This document shows, piece by piece, positions 5,259 to 11,652 of a DNA stretch of 11,652 bases (position 1 is the first letter of the stretch; each line of letters starts with the position of its first letter). The notes beneath the pieces are model-generated. The model saw nothing but the letters and a program-made list of their open reading frames with translations. It made no database searches and was not told the origin of the DNA. Origin of the DNA: an uncultured Lachnospiraceae bacterium (GTDB taxonomy: Bacteria; Bacillota; Clostridia; Lachnospirales; Lachnospiraceae); NCBI GenBank assembly GCA_905233835.1, contig CAJOGB010000047.1, positions 1 to 11,652 of the forward strand, given 5' to 3'. A program made the translations under genes and the position numbers.

Positions 5259-6740
5259 TCAATTCCAGTTACAGTTGTATAATTCTTTCTTTCTCTGAAT
5301 CATCTCATCAATGCGGGCAATGTATTCGTCCACATCCTTTACATTCTCGCAACGTGCCACTTTTGTATCGATATTTAAAGCTCCCTCCGTGGTTCTTCCC
5401 ACCTTTTTGCATGCACTTCCGGCACCTAAAGCTACGATATCTGTTAACTCTTCCATAATTTCAATATTGTAAAGACATTCTTTTCCTTTTGGTGCAAAGC
5501 CGATATTTTCCAAATTTCCGGAAATCTGCTTCTGGCGATACATATAGTAGGGCTGCATCTCCATTTCATCCGCACATTTCTCCACCATCCACATAATCTC
5601 ACCGGAGTTTTCAAAGAGTTCATCCTCATAGGAATCCCACTCAATGTTTAATCTGGAAGAACGCTTAATGGCCAAAGAATGCACCGTCAAATTGTCCGGT
5701 TGCAAATCCTTTACAATGGCTAAGGTTTCTTTTACATCTTCTTTGGATTCTCCCGGAAGTCCCACGATTAAATCCATGTTAATAAGGAAACCTTTACCGC
5801 CCTTTGCCTTTGACTCCTCTGAGATTTCCCGAGCCAGTTTGTAACAGTCATAGAACTGCTCCACACTGTGATAGCGTCCAATCAAATCCAAGGTCTTTTG
5901 GTGCATGGTCTGAGGGTTGATGGAAATGCGCTCCACCCCGTGGCGCTCCAAAACTTCCAATTTTTCTCTTGTAATGGAATCCGGTCGTCCCGCCTCTACG
6001 GTAAACTCCCGAAGGTGGGATAAATCCAAATGTCCTTCCACAGCGTTTAACAATCGATCCAGTTGTGTATCGGAAAGGGAACTGGGCGTTCCGCCTCCCA
6101 CGTAAACAGTATCCAACATCTTATCCTTAAAGGATGTTCCCACAAAAGCAATTTCCTTAATCAGCGCATCCAAATACGTATCTACTTTGTCTTTGTACAA
6201 CCCAATGGGATAAGAAGAAAAAGAACAGTACAAACAAATACTGGGGCAAAAGGGAATCCCGATATAAAGGGCATACTTATCCTTTACATCCCCGATGACC
6301 GACAACTCCCGCTTTGCAATCTTTGTCGCCAAAGAAATCTTTTCATCGGAACAAAGGTAGGTCTCCTTCATGTAGTTAGATACCGCCTCATCAGACTGCC
6401 CGTTTAAATACATCTTAAGAGGAATCTTTGTGGGGCGAATACCGGTTAAAGTTCCCCAAGGTAGACTTTGATTGGTCTTTTTACTTAACACCTCATAGAT
6501 CAATCGTTTCAAACGATTCTTCGTATCGCTTCGATTATCAGCATCGATATCCATAGTGCCGCACTGCTGCCCGTCAATGGTCAACGTGATGGCATTATCA
6601 CCGACTACTATCTCTATTGTATTTTCATCGTTATCAATTTCTTTATTAAAAAAAACATTGGGCTTCGTGCCGGGATAAAATGCCTGCACCAAGCCATAGG
6701 CATCATATAAAAAGCTTTCGTTATTAATCTTTAAATTCAT
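5259..6740 (-). CDS. hemZ: HemZ-type radical SAM protein (coproporphyrinogen III oxidase-like)
   Basis: Radical SAM enzyme of the HemN/HemZ group, annotated by family as oxygen-independent coproporphyrinogen III dehydrogenase. The 493 residues comprise an N-terminal region of about 150 residues, seen in HemZ but not in classic HemN, and a radical SAM barrel. The cluster motif CPSICLYC gives Cys165, Cys169 and Cys172 (CxxxCxxC). GGGTPSS (215-221) is the SAM-binding glycine motif, and NMDLIVGLPGES is a later conserved strand. The ATG is preceded by AGAGGA at 7-base spacing. It lies 41 bases after the hydrolase gene and is probably co-transcribed with it. No other haem-synthesis gene is in the window, so the true substrate is uncertain: many anaerobic relatives carry hemZ without a full haem pathway. 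Family assignment is firm; reaction is by family only. Confidence 0.88.
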   Translation of the reverse strand: MNLKINNESFLYDAYGLVQAFYPGTKPNVFFNKEIDNDENTIEIVVGDNAITLTIDGQQCGTMDIDADNRSDTKNRLKRLIYEVLSKKTNQSLPWGTLTGIRPTKIPLKMYLNGQSDEAVSNYMKETYLCSDEKISLATKIAKRELSVIGDVKDKYALYIGIPFCPSICLYCSFSSYPIGLYKDKVDTYLDALIKEIAFVGTSFKDKMLDTVYVGGGTPSSLSDTQLDRLLNAVEGHLDLSHLREFTVEAGRPDSITREKLEVLERHGVERISINPQTMHQKTLDLIGRYHSVEQFYDCYKLAREISEESKAKGGKGFLINMDLIVGLPGESKEDVKETLAIVKDLQPDNLTVHSLAIKRSSRLNIEWDSYEDELFENSGEIMWMVEKCADEMEMQPYYMYRQKQISGNLENIGFAPKGKECLYNIEIMEELTDIVALGAGSACKKVGRTTEGALNIDTKVARCENVKDVDEYIARIDEMIQRKKELYNCNWN

Positions 6741-6781
6741 TATATAGTCCTCTACCCTGCTCGCGTCGGGAATGGAGATTA

Positions 6782-7405
6782 TTACAAGTATGGATTGTAT
6801 TTTTTCTCGTCACCTATGGTAGTTGGTGACTCGTGACCCGGATATACAAGGGTGTCATCCGGCAGAACCAGCAGGCGGTCCCGGACTGCGTGTACCAAGT
6901 CTGACATAGATCCGCCCGGGAAGTCGGTGCGTCCCACAGAGCCGCAGAAAAGCGTATCCCCCGGGAAAATCACTCCTTCGTTTTTAAAATAAAAGCAGCA
7001 TCCACCCGGAGTATGTCCCGGTGTAAAGAGTACCTTAATTTCAAATCCTGCCAAATGAAGGACATCATTGTCTTGAACGTAAACCGTGGCCTTGTAACGC
7101 TCGGAAGCTCCACCCATCATGCCCGACAAATTATACATGGGATTCTCTAATGTTTCCTGTTCTTTATCCAATGCATAGATTTCCGCATCATACAATAGGC
7201 CTCTGGCAGCCCCTGCGTGATCAAAGTGACCGTGGGTAAGTAAAATTCCCTTGGGTACTAAGCCTTCCTCTTTTATTTTTTCATACAACGCTTTTGCGGA
7301 AGCACCGGGATCGATGACCAAGACCTCTTTGGTATCTTCATTAATCATGAAATAACAATTGGTTCCCACAGGTCCCACTACATAGTTTTCAATTTTGTAT
7401 GCCAT
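6782..7405 (-). CDS. Metallo-beta-lactamase-fold hydrolase (glyoxalase II-like)
   Basis: Cytoplasmic two-metal hydrolase of 207 residues. The metal motif THGHFDH gives His58, His60, Asp62 and His63. Further ligands are His131 (TPGHTPGG), Asp150 (FPGDTLF) and His191 (YPGHESPT). The pattern GDTLFCGSVGRTDFPGGS is typical of the short YcbL/GloB-like group, which includes thioester hydrolases. The C-terminal substrate-binding domain of full glyoxalase II is absent, so S-lactoylglutathione hydrolysis is not implied. No signal peptide is seen. The start is supported by AAGGG upstream of the ATG. It follows rel by 59 bases, a gap that contains a stem-loop (7433-7466). The order rel, hydrolase, hemZ, hisS, aspS is, to my knowledge, a recurring one in Clostridia. 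The substrate is unknown. Confidence 0.9.
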   Translation of the reverse strand: MAYKIENYVVGPVGTNCYFMINEDTKEVLVIDPGASAKALYEKIKEEGLVPKGILLTHGHFDHAGAARGLLYDAEIYALDKEQETLENPMYNLSGMMGGASERYKATVYVQDNDVLHLAGFEIKVLFTPGHTPGGCCFYFKNEGVIFPGDTLFCGSVGRTDFPGGSMSDLVHAVRDRLLVLPDDTLVYPGHESPTTIGDEKKYNPYL

Positions 7406-7421
7406 GTGTTTGCCCTTTCTT

Positions 7422-7466
7422 AAAAAAGAACAAGTGCTGATATTTCACAAAGAAAACATCAACACT
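7422..7466 (-). terminator. Weak stem-loop after rel, possible attenuator
   Basis: On the minus strand AGTGTTGAT (7458-7466) pairs with ATCAGCACT (7433-7441). This forms a 9-bp stem with one G-U pair and a 16-base loop. A run of six Ts (complement of 7422-7427) follows five bases after the stem. The left arm overlaps the rel stop codon (TAG, 7465-7467), so ribosomes ending rel would disturb it. It may be a partial terminator, an RNA-processing site, or incidental. Confidence 0.35.
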
Positions 7467-9780
7467 AGCCTGTTGTTCTTTCAATATCGATGACACTCTC
7501 GATGGATTTCAAACGGTTTACAAGTTCCGCAAGTTCCGCCTTTGATGATACCCCAAAGGAAACATCAATGGTAGCCACTCCCTGCTTACTGGTTCTTGAA
7601 TGAATGGCGTTGATATCGATATTTCGCTCCGTAAAGACCTTTGAAATATCTACAAGAAGTCCGGTACGGTTATTTCCGTAAATATGAATATCCGCCATAT
7701 ATCTGCCACCTTTGGAATCTTCCAAAAACTCCGGCTGCCATTCCGCTTCAATAAGGCGAGGCTTTTCCAATGACGGAAGGTTAATTACGTTAATACAATC
7801 CGTTCTGTGAATAGACACACCGCGTCCGCGGGTAACAAATCCCACGATTTCATCTCCCGGTACCGGCGAACAGCACTTGGAAAAACGAACGGATACATCG
7901 TACAAGCCCTTCACGATAATACCGTTTTTGGACTTGGTCACAGCCTTTGGATGTTCCACATTTACCGGCTGATCCTGATGGTAGGAAAGCACATCCTCAT
8001 CGGTACGAATGATAGGATGGTCTGCCAAGTAACCGTCATACATACGGTTAACCACAGCACCTTCTTTGATGGATCCCTGACCGATGGCGGAAAGCACACT
8101 CTCCCAATCATGGAAACCGTAGCGACGCATTACACGTTCCTGATACTTTGGAACATTAATATCCGAAAGCACAATACCCTTGGACTTTGCGGACTCAATA
8201 AAGAGTTCCTTTCCTTTTGCCACGTTTTCCTCTTTGGAAACGCTTCTGAACCACTGATTGATTTTATTTTTTGCCTGGCCGGATTTTACAAGTTTTAACC
8301 AGTCACGGCTTGGTCCTCTGGAATTTTGAGATGTTAAAATCTCGATTCGGTCACCGTTTTGGATCACATAATCAATGGGTACCAATCGACCGTTTACCTT
8401 TGCTCCGATCATCTTATTTCCCACTGCGGAATGGATGGCATATGCAAAGTCGATGGGTGTAGAACCGTTTGGTAAATTCTTTACATCACCGGATGGAGTA
8501 AAACAAAATACATCTTCGGAGAAAAGGTTTAAGTCACTCTTCAAAAGCGTCATAAACTCTCTGTTATCCGACATGTCCTGCTGCCATTCCAAAATCTGGC
8601 GAAGCCAAGATAACTTCTCCTCTTCGGAATTTACCGTGGAACCTTCTCCGGATTCCTTATATTTCCAATGTGCAGCGATACCGTATTCACTGGTTCGATG
8701 CATCTCGTAGGTTCTGATTTGGATTTCAAAGGGTGTACCGTTCGGTCCGATAAGTGTGGTATGCAAAGACTGATACATGTTGGGCTTTGGCATAGCAATA
8801 TAATCTTTAAATCTGCCGGAAATCGGTGTATACATCTCATGAATAACACCAAGTGCCGCATAACAGTCTTTTACGTCTTTTACAATGATACGAATAGCAA
8901 ATAAGTCATAGATCTGATCTAGGGTCTTATTCTGATTTACCATCTTTTTATAGATACTAAAGAAGTGTTTGCTTCGACCGTAGATCTCGGCATCGATACC
9001 GGCAGCTTTGATATGCTCCGTTACCTCTTCTACCAAGCCTTCCACGTAGTCGTCGCGCTGCTTTTTTCGAAGAGCGATTTTTTCCACCAAATCATAGTAG
9101 GCTTCCGGCTCCAAATACTTTAGCGCCAAATCATCCAACTCGATTTTGATTCGGGAAATACCAAGACGCTGTGCCAAAGGAGCATAAATCTCCATGGTCT
9201 CGCGAGCAATTTCTCTTTGTTTTACTTCCGTCATGTACTTTAAGGTACGCATATTATGAAGACGATCCGCAAGCTTAATAATAATGACACGAATATCCTT
9301 TGCCATGGCAAGAAACATCTTTCGAAGATTCTCTGCCTGAACTTCTACCTTATCCGCATCGTAGGATAACCGGCCTAACTTTGTAACGCCGTCTACTAAA
9401 AGCGCCACTTCCGGAGAAAACTCTCGTTCAATCTCTTCGCATTCACAAACCGTATCTTCCACCACATCGTGCAAAATACCGGCCACGATGGTTTCCTTAT
9501 CCATTTCCAAATCCGCCAAAATAAGGGCAACGCTTAATGGATGGATAATGTAAGGTTCGCCGGACTTTCGCTTCTGCTCTCTATGTGCCTCGTCTGCTAG
9601 ACGATAAGCTTTTTCTACCATGGAAATATCCGTATTCGGATGATACTTTCGAATACGGTTAATCAAGTCCTGATATAAATCCTCCGGATCGGAGAAATCG
9701 GATGTAGCTACAACTTTGCGATTTGGGCGCGACATATCCGCTTCTATCTTTTCAAATTCTTTCGATCTGATGTCAGCCAT
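7465..9780 (-). CDS. rel: Bifunctional (p)ppGpp synthetase/hydrolase Rel
   Basis: Long RelA/SpoT homologue that makes and breaks the alarmone (p)ppGpp in the stringent response, working with the ribosome. The 771 residues include every standard domain. The HD hydrolase domain (about 50-200) keeps His80, His104-Asp105 and the ED pair at 108-109. The synthetase domain (about 265-375) has GRSKHFFSIYKKM and MPKPNMYQSLH. The substrate motif RFKD (323-326) is the RxKD type of bifunctional enzymes, not the ExDD of synthesis-only RelA. A TGS domain (about 425-485), a zinc-finger-like region (CC at 636-637, HRTDC at 658-662) and a C-terminal ACT domain (about 697-770) follow. Since both active sites look intact, it is probably the main Rel of this organism. 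The ATG has a near-perfect AAAGGAGGTG (9785-9794). Two synthetase genes downstream on the same strand (hisS, aspS) act on uncharged-tRNA levels that Rel senses. Confidence 0.96.
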   Translation of the reverse strand: MADIRSKEFEKIEADMSRPNRKVVATSDFSDPEDLYQDLINRIRKYHPNTDISMVEKAYRLADEAHREQKRKSGEPYIIHPLSVALILADLEMDKETIVAGILHDVVEDTVCECEEIEREFSPEVALLVDGVTKLGRLSYDADKVEVQAENLRKMFLAMAKDIRVIIIKLADRLHNMRTLKYMTEVKQREIARETMEIYAPLAQRLGISRIKIELDDLALKYLEPEAYYDLVEKIALRKKQRDDYVEGLVEEVTEHIKAAGIDAEIYGRSKHFFSIYKKMVNQNKTLDQIYDLFAIRIIVKDVKDCYAALGVIHEMYTPISGRFKDYIAMPKPNMYQSLHTTLIGPNGTPFEIQIRTYEMHRTSEYGIAAHWKYKESGEGSTVNSEEEKLSWLRQILEWQQDMSDNREFMTLLKSDLNLFSEDVFCFTPSGDVKNLPNGSTPIDFAYAIHSAVGNKMIGAKVNGRLVPIDYVIQNGDRIEILTSQNSRGPSRDWLKLVKSGQAKNKINQWFRSVSKEENVAKGKELFIESAKSKGIVLSDINVPKYQERVMRRYGFHDWESVLSAIGQGSIKEGAVVNRMYDGYLADHPIIRTDEDVLSYHQDQPVNVEHPKAVTKSKNGIIVKGLYDVSVRFSKCCSPVPGDEIVGFVTRGRGVSIHRTDCINVINLPSLEKPRLIEAEWQPEFLEDSKGGRYMADIHIYGNNRTGLLVDISKVFTERNIDINAIHSRTSKQGVATIDVSFGVSSKAELAELVNRLKSIESVIDIERTTG

Positions 9781-9816
9781 GTCGCACCTCCTTTCGCAAT
9801 TAGAATATTATTTCTT

Positions 9817-9845
9817 ATAGTAAACGAAACCATTTAAGATTTCAA
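9817..9845 (-). promoter_or_regulatory. Possible rel promoter
   Basis: On the minus strand TTGAAA (9840-9845, 5 of 6 matches) lies 17 bp before TACTAT (9817-9822, 4 of 6). TATAAG (9814-9819) is a better -10 but would give a 20-bp spacer. The predicted start is close to 9810, about 30 bases before the rel ATG. The -35 abuts a 16-bp palindrome (9845-9860). Transcription from the dapF side may also continue into rel, as no terminator was seen. Confidence 0.35.
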
Positions 9846-10693
9846 TTTGAAATTTCAAATAATTCCGCTCCTTTATCAAGAAATCCCAACTTTTTTAACA
9901 ATTTTCGAGAAATAAGGTTTCCTTCGTCCACTTGTGCATAAACTCTTTTCTTTGCTAATTCGTTAAATGCATAGTCCACGATGGCCTTGCAAACCTCGGT
10001 GGCATAACCCTTATTCTGATAATCCTCCCGAATCAAATACCCCAGTTCCACGGTATTCTCATCGTTTCTGTCATCTAAAAACGTTTCCCGGTTGATGCCC
10101 GAAAGCCCACCTCTGGATTCAACGCCTGCCCGGCCAATGATTTCCTTTGTGTCTTTATCGATAATAAGCCACATGCCGTAGTCATAGAGGCCGTATACAT
10201 TCTTAATATATTTTTCCTCGTAGGCCTTTTCATCTTCATACTCGTATAAAGGTTCCATGTAGTCTGTAATATGCTCTCCCTCATATAAACGAAACAGTGC
10301 ATCCAAATCCTCCATACAAAACTCACGGATAATGGTTCGCTTTGTTTCCATAATAGTAAGGGGCAGTCCAAAAAACCTATGATGGACCTTAGTCAGATAG
10401 TCCCCATCCACCCCTTCGAAACTAAGAATGATATAGGGGTTATTCAGTCGCACACTTATCTCTCGTTCATAGGCCACCACAGGAATGTTTTGCGCCGCAA
10501 AAAAGTCAATATCCTCCTGGGTATCGCATACAGCCACACAAAAAAGACCGTGTCGCTTCTCCTCTTCGACATCGGTCTTTTTCGCTATAAAAAACCCCTC
10601 TTGTAAACACGTTGATACAAATGCTTGAAAAAAACCTGCCTCAGAAGAATTCATATGGGATTCATCGATCGTTACATACAGTATTTTTTCCAT
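9842..10693 (-). CDS. Two-part protein with C-terminal GNAT acetyltransferase domain
   Basis: The 283-residue protein has a GNAT-fold domain at about 118-280, which would transfer an acetyl group from acetyl-CoA to an amine. The acetyl-CoA loop is REDYQNKGYATEV (222-234, fitting Q/RxxGxG/A), and GNLISRKLLKKLGF (258-271) is the following motif. Residues 1-110 form a separate alpha/beta region (strand-like ILYVTID at 4-10 and FCVAVCDTQEDIDFFAAQNIPVVAY at 51-75). Its CDTQEDIDFFAAQNIPVVA run faintly resembles the end of HAD-type phosphatases, but the catalytic aspartate motif is not visible, so I leave it unnamed. Substrate is unknown: ribosomal-protein or small-molecule N-acetylation are both possible. 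Only 8 bases separate it from the dapF stop. No Shine-Dalgarno sequence is seen before the ATG, which suggests translational coupling. A later start is not better supported. Confidence 0.8.
   Translation of the reverse strand: MEKILYVTIDESHMNSSEAGFFQAFVSTCLQEGFFIAKKTDVEEEKRHGLFCVAVCDTQEDIDFFAAQNIPVVAYEREISVRLNNPYIILSFEGVDGDYLTKVHHRFFGLPLTIMETKRTIIREFCMEDLDALFRLYEGEHITDYMEPLYEYEDEKAYEEKYIKNVYGLYDYGMWLIIDKDTKEIIGRAGVESRGGLSGINRETFLDDRNDENTVELGYLIREDYQNKGYATEVCKAIVDYAFNELAKKRVYAQVDEGNLISRKLLKKLGFLDKGAELFEISN
9845..9860. repeat. 16-bp perfect palindrome at the acetyltransferase end, before rel
   Basis: ATTTGAAATTTCAAAT is a perfect inverted repeat covering the last codons of the acetyltransferase gene and touching the proposed rel -35 (9840-9845). 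It is A/T-rich and has no following T-run, so it is not a terminator. It could be an operator for rel or a chance result of the codons. Confidence 0.3.
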
Positions 10694-10701
10694 AAGAAGT
10701 C

Positions 10702-11598
10702 TTATTTTTTCTTTTTATCCTTTGAATAAATTTTAACGTCGTGTTCGTTTTCAAAATCCTTCGGTGGGAACACTTCACCGGAAAATACGGTGGTGGCCGG
10801 TCCCGTCATATATACGGTATTTGCACCCTTATCATAGGTAATGGTAAGAGTTCCGCCTAAAAGTTCCAGTTCCACGGTATCCTCGCAAAGTCCGTTTACA
10901 ATAGCCGCTACCGCCGTAGCACATGCACCGGTTCCGCAGGCTAGTGTCTCACCGCTTCCTCTTTCCCACACACGCATACGAATGTGCTTTCTATCAATAA
11001 CATTGGCAAACTCCGTGTTCACCCGCTTCGGGAATGTCTCGTGATATTCAAACTCCGGACCGATTTTTTCCAAGTCCAACTGTCTGATATCCTGCTCCAA
11101 AAAGGTAACGCAATGAGGGTTTCCCATGGAAAGACAGGTAACATGATAAATGGTATCATCCACTTCCATAGGCTGATTGATCATCTCCCCCTCAGGAAAT
11201 GTCACCGGTACTTTTCTGGCATCAAAAATCGGTGCACCCATATCCACACGAACCTGATCCACTTTCCCGTCCTTTAAGGATAACTTTAATGTTTTAATGC
11301 CTGCCAAGGTCTCTACGGTTATTTCTTCTTTTTTTACCAGACCGAAATCATAGGCATATTTACCTACGCAACGGACACCGTTTCCGCACATTTCACCGCG
11401 ACTTCCGTCTGCATTAAACATCACCATTTCCACGTCTGCCACCTTTGACGGGCAAATTAAAATAAGGCCGTCGCTTCCGATGCCGAAGTGTCTGTCGCTG
11501 ACGAATTTCGCCACTTCCTCCGGATTGTTTACGGTTTCGTGGAAGCAGTCCACATATACATAATCGTTTCCGCAGCCGTGCATTTTTGTAAATTTCAT
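10702..11598 (-). CDS. dapF: Diaminopimelate epimerase
   Basis: Cytoplasmic cofactor-independent epimerase that converts LL- to meso-diaminopimelate, for lysine and peptidoglycan synthesis. From ATG 11598 it has 298 residues. The start MKFTKMHGCGNDYV is the normal DapF N-terminus. The two catalytic cysteines are Cys71 (GEMCGNGVR) and Cys221 (GETLACGTGACATA), and MGNPHCV is the conserved middle motif. The family is usually about 275-285 residues; the excess is a lysine-rich tail (ending YSKDKKKK). A GTG at 11622 would add eight residues, but it lies upstream of the AGGGAGAG ribosome binding site that serves the ATG, so the ATG is preferred. It is the first complete gene of the block. The 54 bases upstream to the window edge show no clear promoter. 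Confidence 0.96.
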   Translation of the reverse strand: MKFTKMHGCGNDYVYVDCFHETVNNPEEVAKFVSDRHFGIGSDGLILICPSKVADVEMVMFNADGSRGEMCGNGVRCVGKYAYDFGLVKKEEITVETLAGIKTLKLSLKDGKVDQVRVDMGAPIFDARKVPVTFPEGEMINQPMEVDDTIYHVTCLSMGNPHCVTFLEQDIRQLDLEKIGPEFEYHETFPKRVNTEFANVIDRKHIRMRVWERGSGETLACGTGACATAVAAIVNGLCEDTVELELLGGTLTITYDKGANTVYMTGPATTVFSGEVFPPKDFENEHDVKIYSKDKKKK

Positions 11599-11603
11599 AT
11601 ATT

Positions 11604-11611
11604 CTCTCCCT
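11604..11611 (-). promoter_or_regulatory. Ribosome binding site that sets the dapF start
   Basis: The minus strand reads AGGGAGAG followed by AATAT and ATG (11598-11596). Counting from the AGGGAG core the spacing is seven bases. The alternative in-frame GTG at 11622 lies upstream of this site, and DapF proteins normally begin at the MKFxKMHG motif, so this site decides the start. Confidence 0.75.
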
Positions 11612-11652
11612 ATATCTGACACATTTGTTTGACGGTCTCGTAGTTTAATTCT

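Noticed and set aside
7807..8298. Plus-strand open frame (163 codons) opposite rel
   Set aside because: It lies wholly antisense to the conserved TGS and zinc-finger-like coding region of rel and has no ribosome binding site.
10692..10710. Terminator-like plus-strand sequence ATAAG-AAGT-CTTATTTTTT between dapF and the acetyltransferase gene
   Set aside because: The stem is five A/T-rich pairs, no plus-strand gene precedes it, and the T-run reflects lysine codons of dapF on the other strand.
1..11652. CRISPR arrays, insertion sequences, attachment sites, tRNA and rRNA genes
   Set aside because: No spaced repeat array, transposase, tRNA-like cloverleaf or rRNA sequence was seen on reading both strands.

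Overview
The window looks like a chromosomal housekeeping segment from a low-to-mid GC Gram-positive bacterium of the class Clostridia, most likely a Lachnospiraceae-type organism. This is judged from protein flavour (HisRS and AspRS variants, HemZ, a bifunctional Rel), from strong AGGAGG-type ribosome binding sites, from A/T-rich sigma-A-like promoters and from intrinsic terminators. No search was run, so the taxonomic call is inference. All eight protein genes lie on the minus strand. No mobile element, CRISPR array, rRNA or tRNA gene was seen.

In the direction of transcription (high to low coordinates) the order is: dapF (lysine and cell-wall precursor synthesis); a two-part protein with a C-terminal GNAT acetyltransferase domain; rel (bifunctional (p)ppGpp synthetase/hydrolase); a glyoxalase II-like metallo-beta-lactamase-fold hydrolase; hemZ (radical SAM, coproporphyrinogen oxidase-like); a methyl-accepting chemotaxis protein; then, behind its own promoter, hisS and aspS, which end at a strong terminator at the left edge. 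Gaps between most genes are short (8 to 61 bases). The upstream block may be transcribed as one or two units ending at a terminator just after the chemotaxis gene, while hisS-aspS form a separate two-gene operon.

The only intergenic region over 300 bases (3093-3422) is the most interesting part. It holds the hisS promoter reading left and the chemotaxis gene terminator reading left. It also holds a strong intrinsic terminator that works only to the right, although no protein gene reads right here. Upstream of that terminator on the plus strand are an extended -10 promoter, a 5' stem-loop displaying CCCTCCC, and a second C-rich stretch. The promoter's predicted start falls on the first base of the stem-loop. 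Together they outline an unannotated small RNA of about 98 nt. Two exact 10-bp direct repeats spaced 22 bp apart lie between the divergent promoters and may be a regulator site.

Two start codons differ from the longest-ORF choice: the chemotaxis gene (ATG at 5189) and dapF (ATG at 11598). In both cases the longer GTG start either lies inside or precedes the Shine-Dalgarno sequence that serves the ATG.
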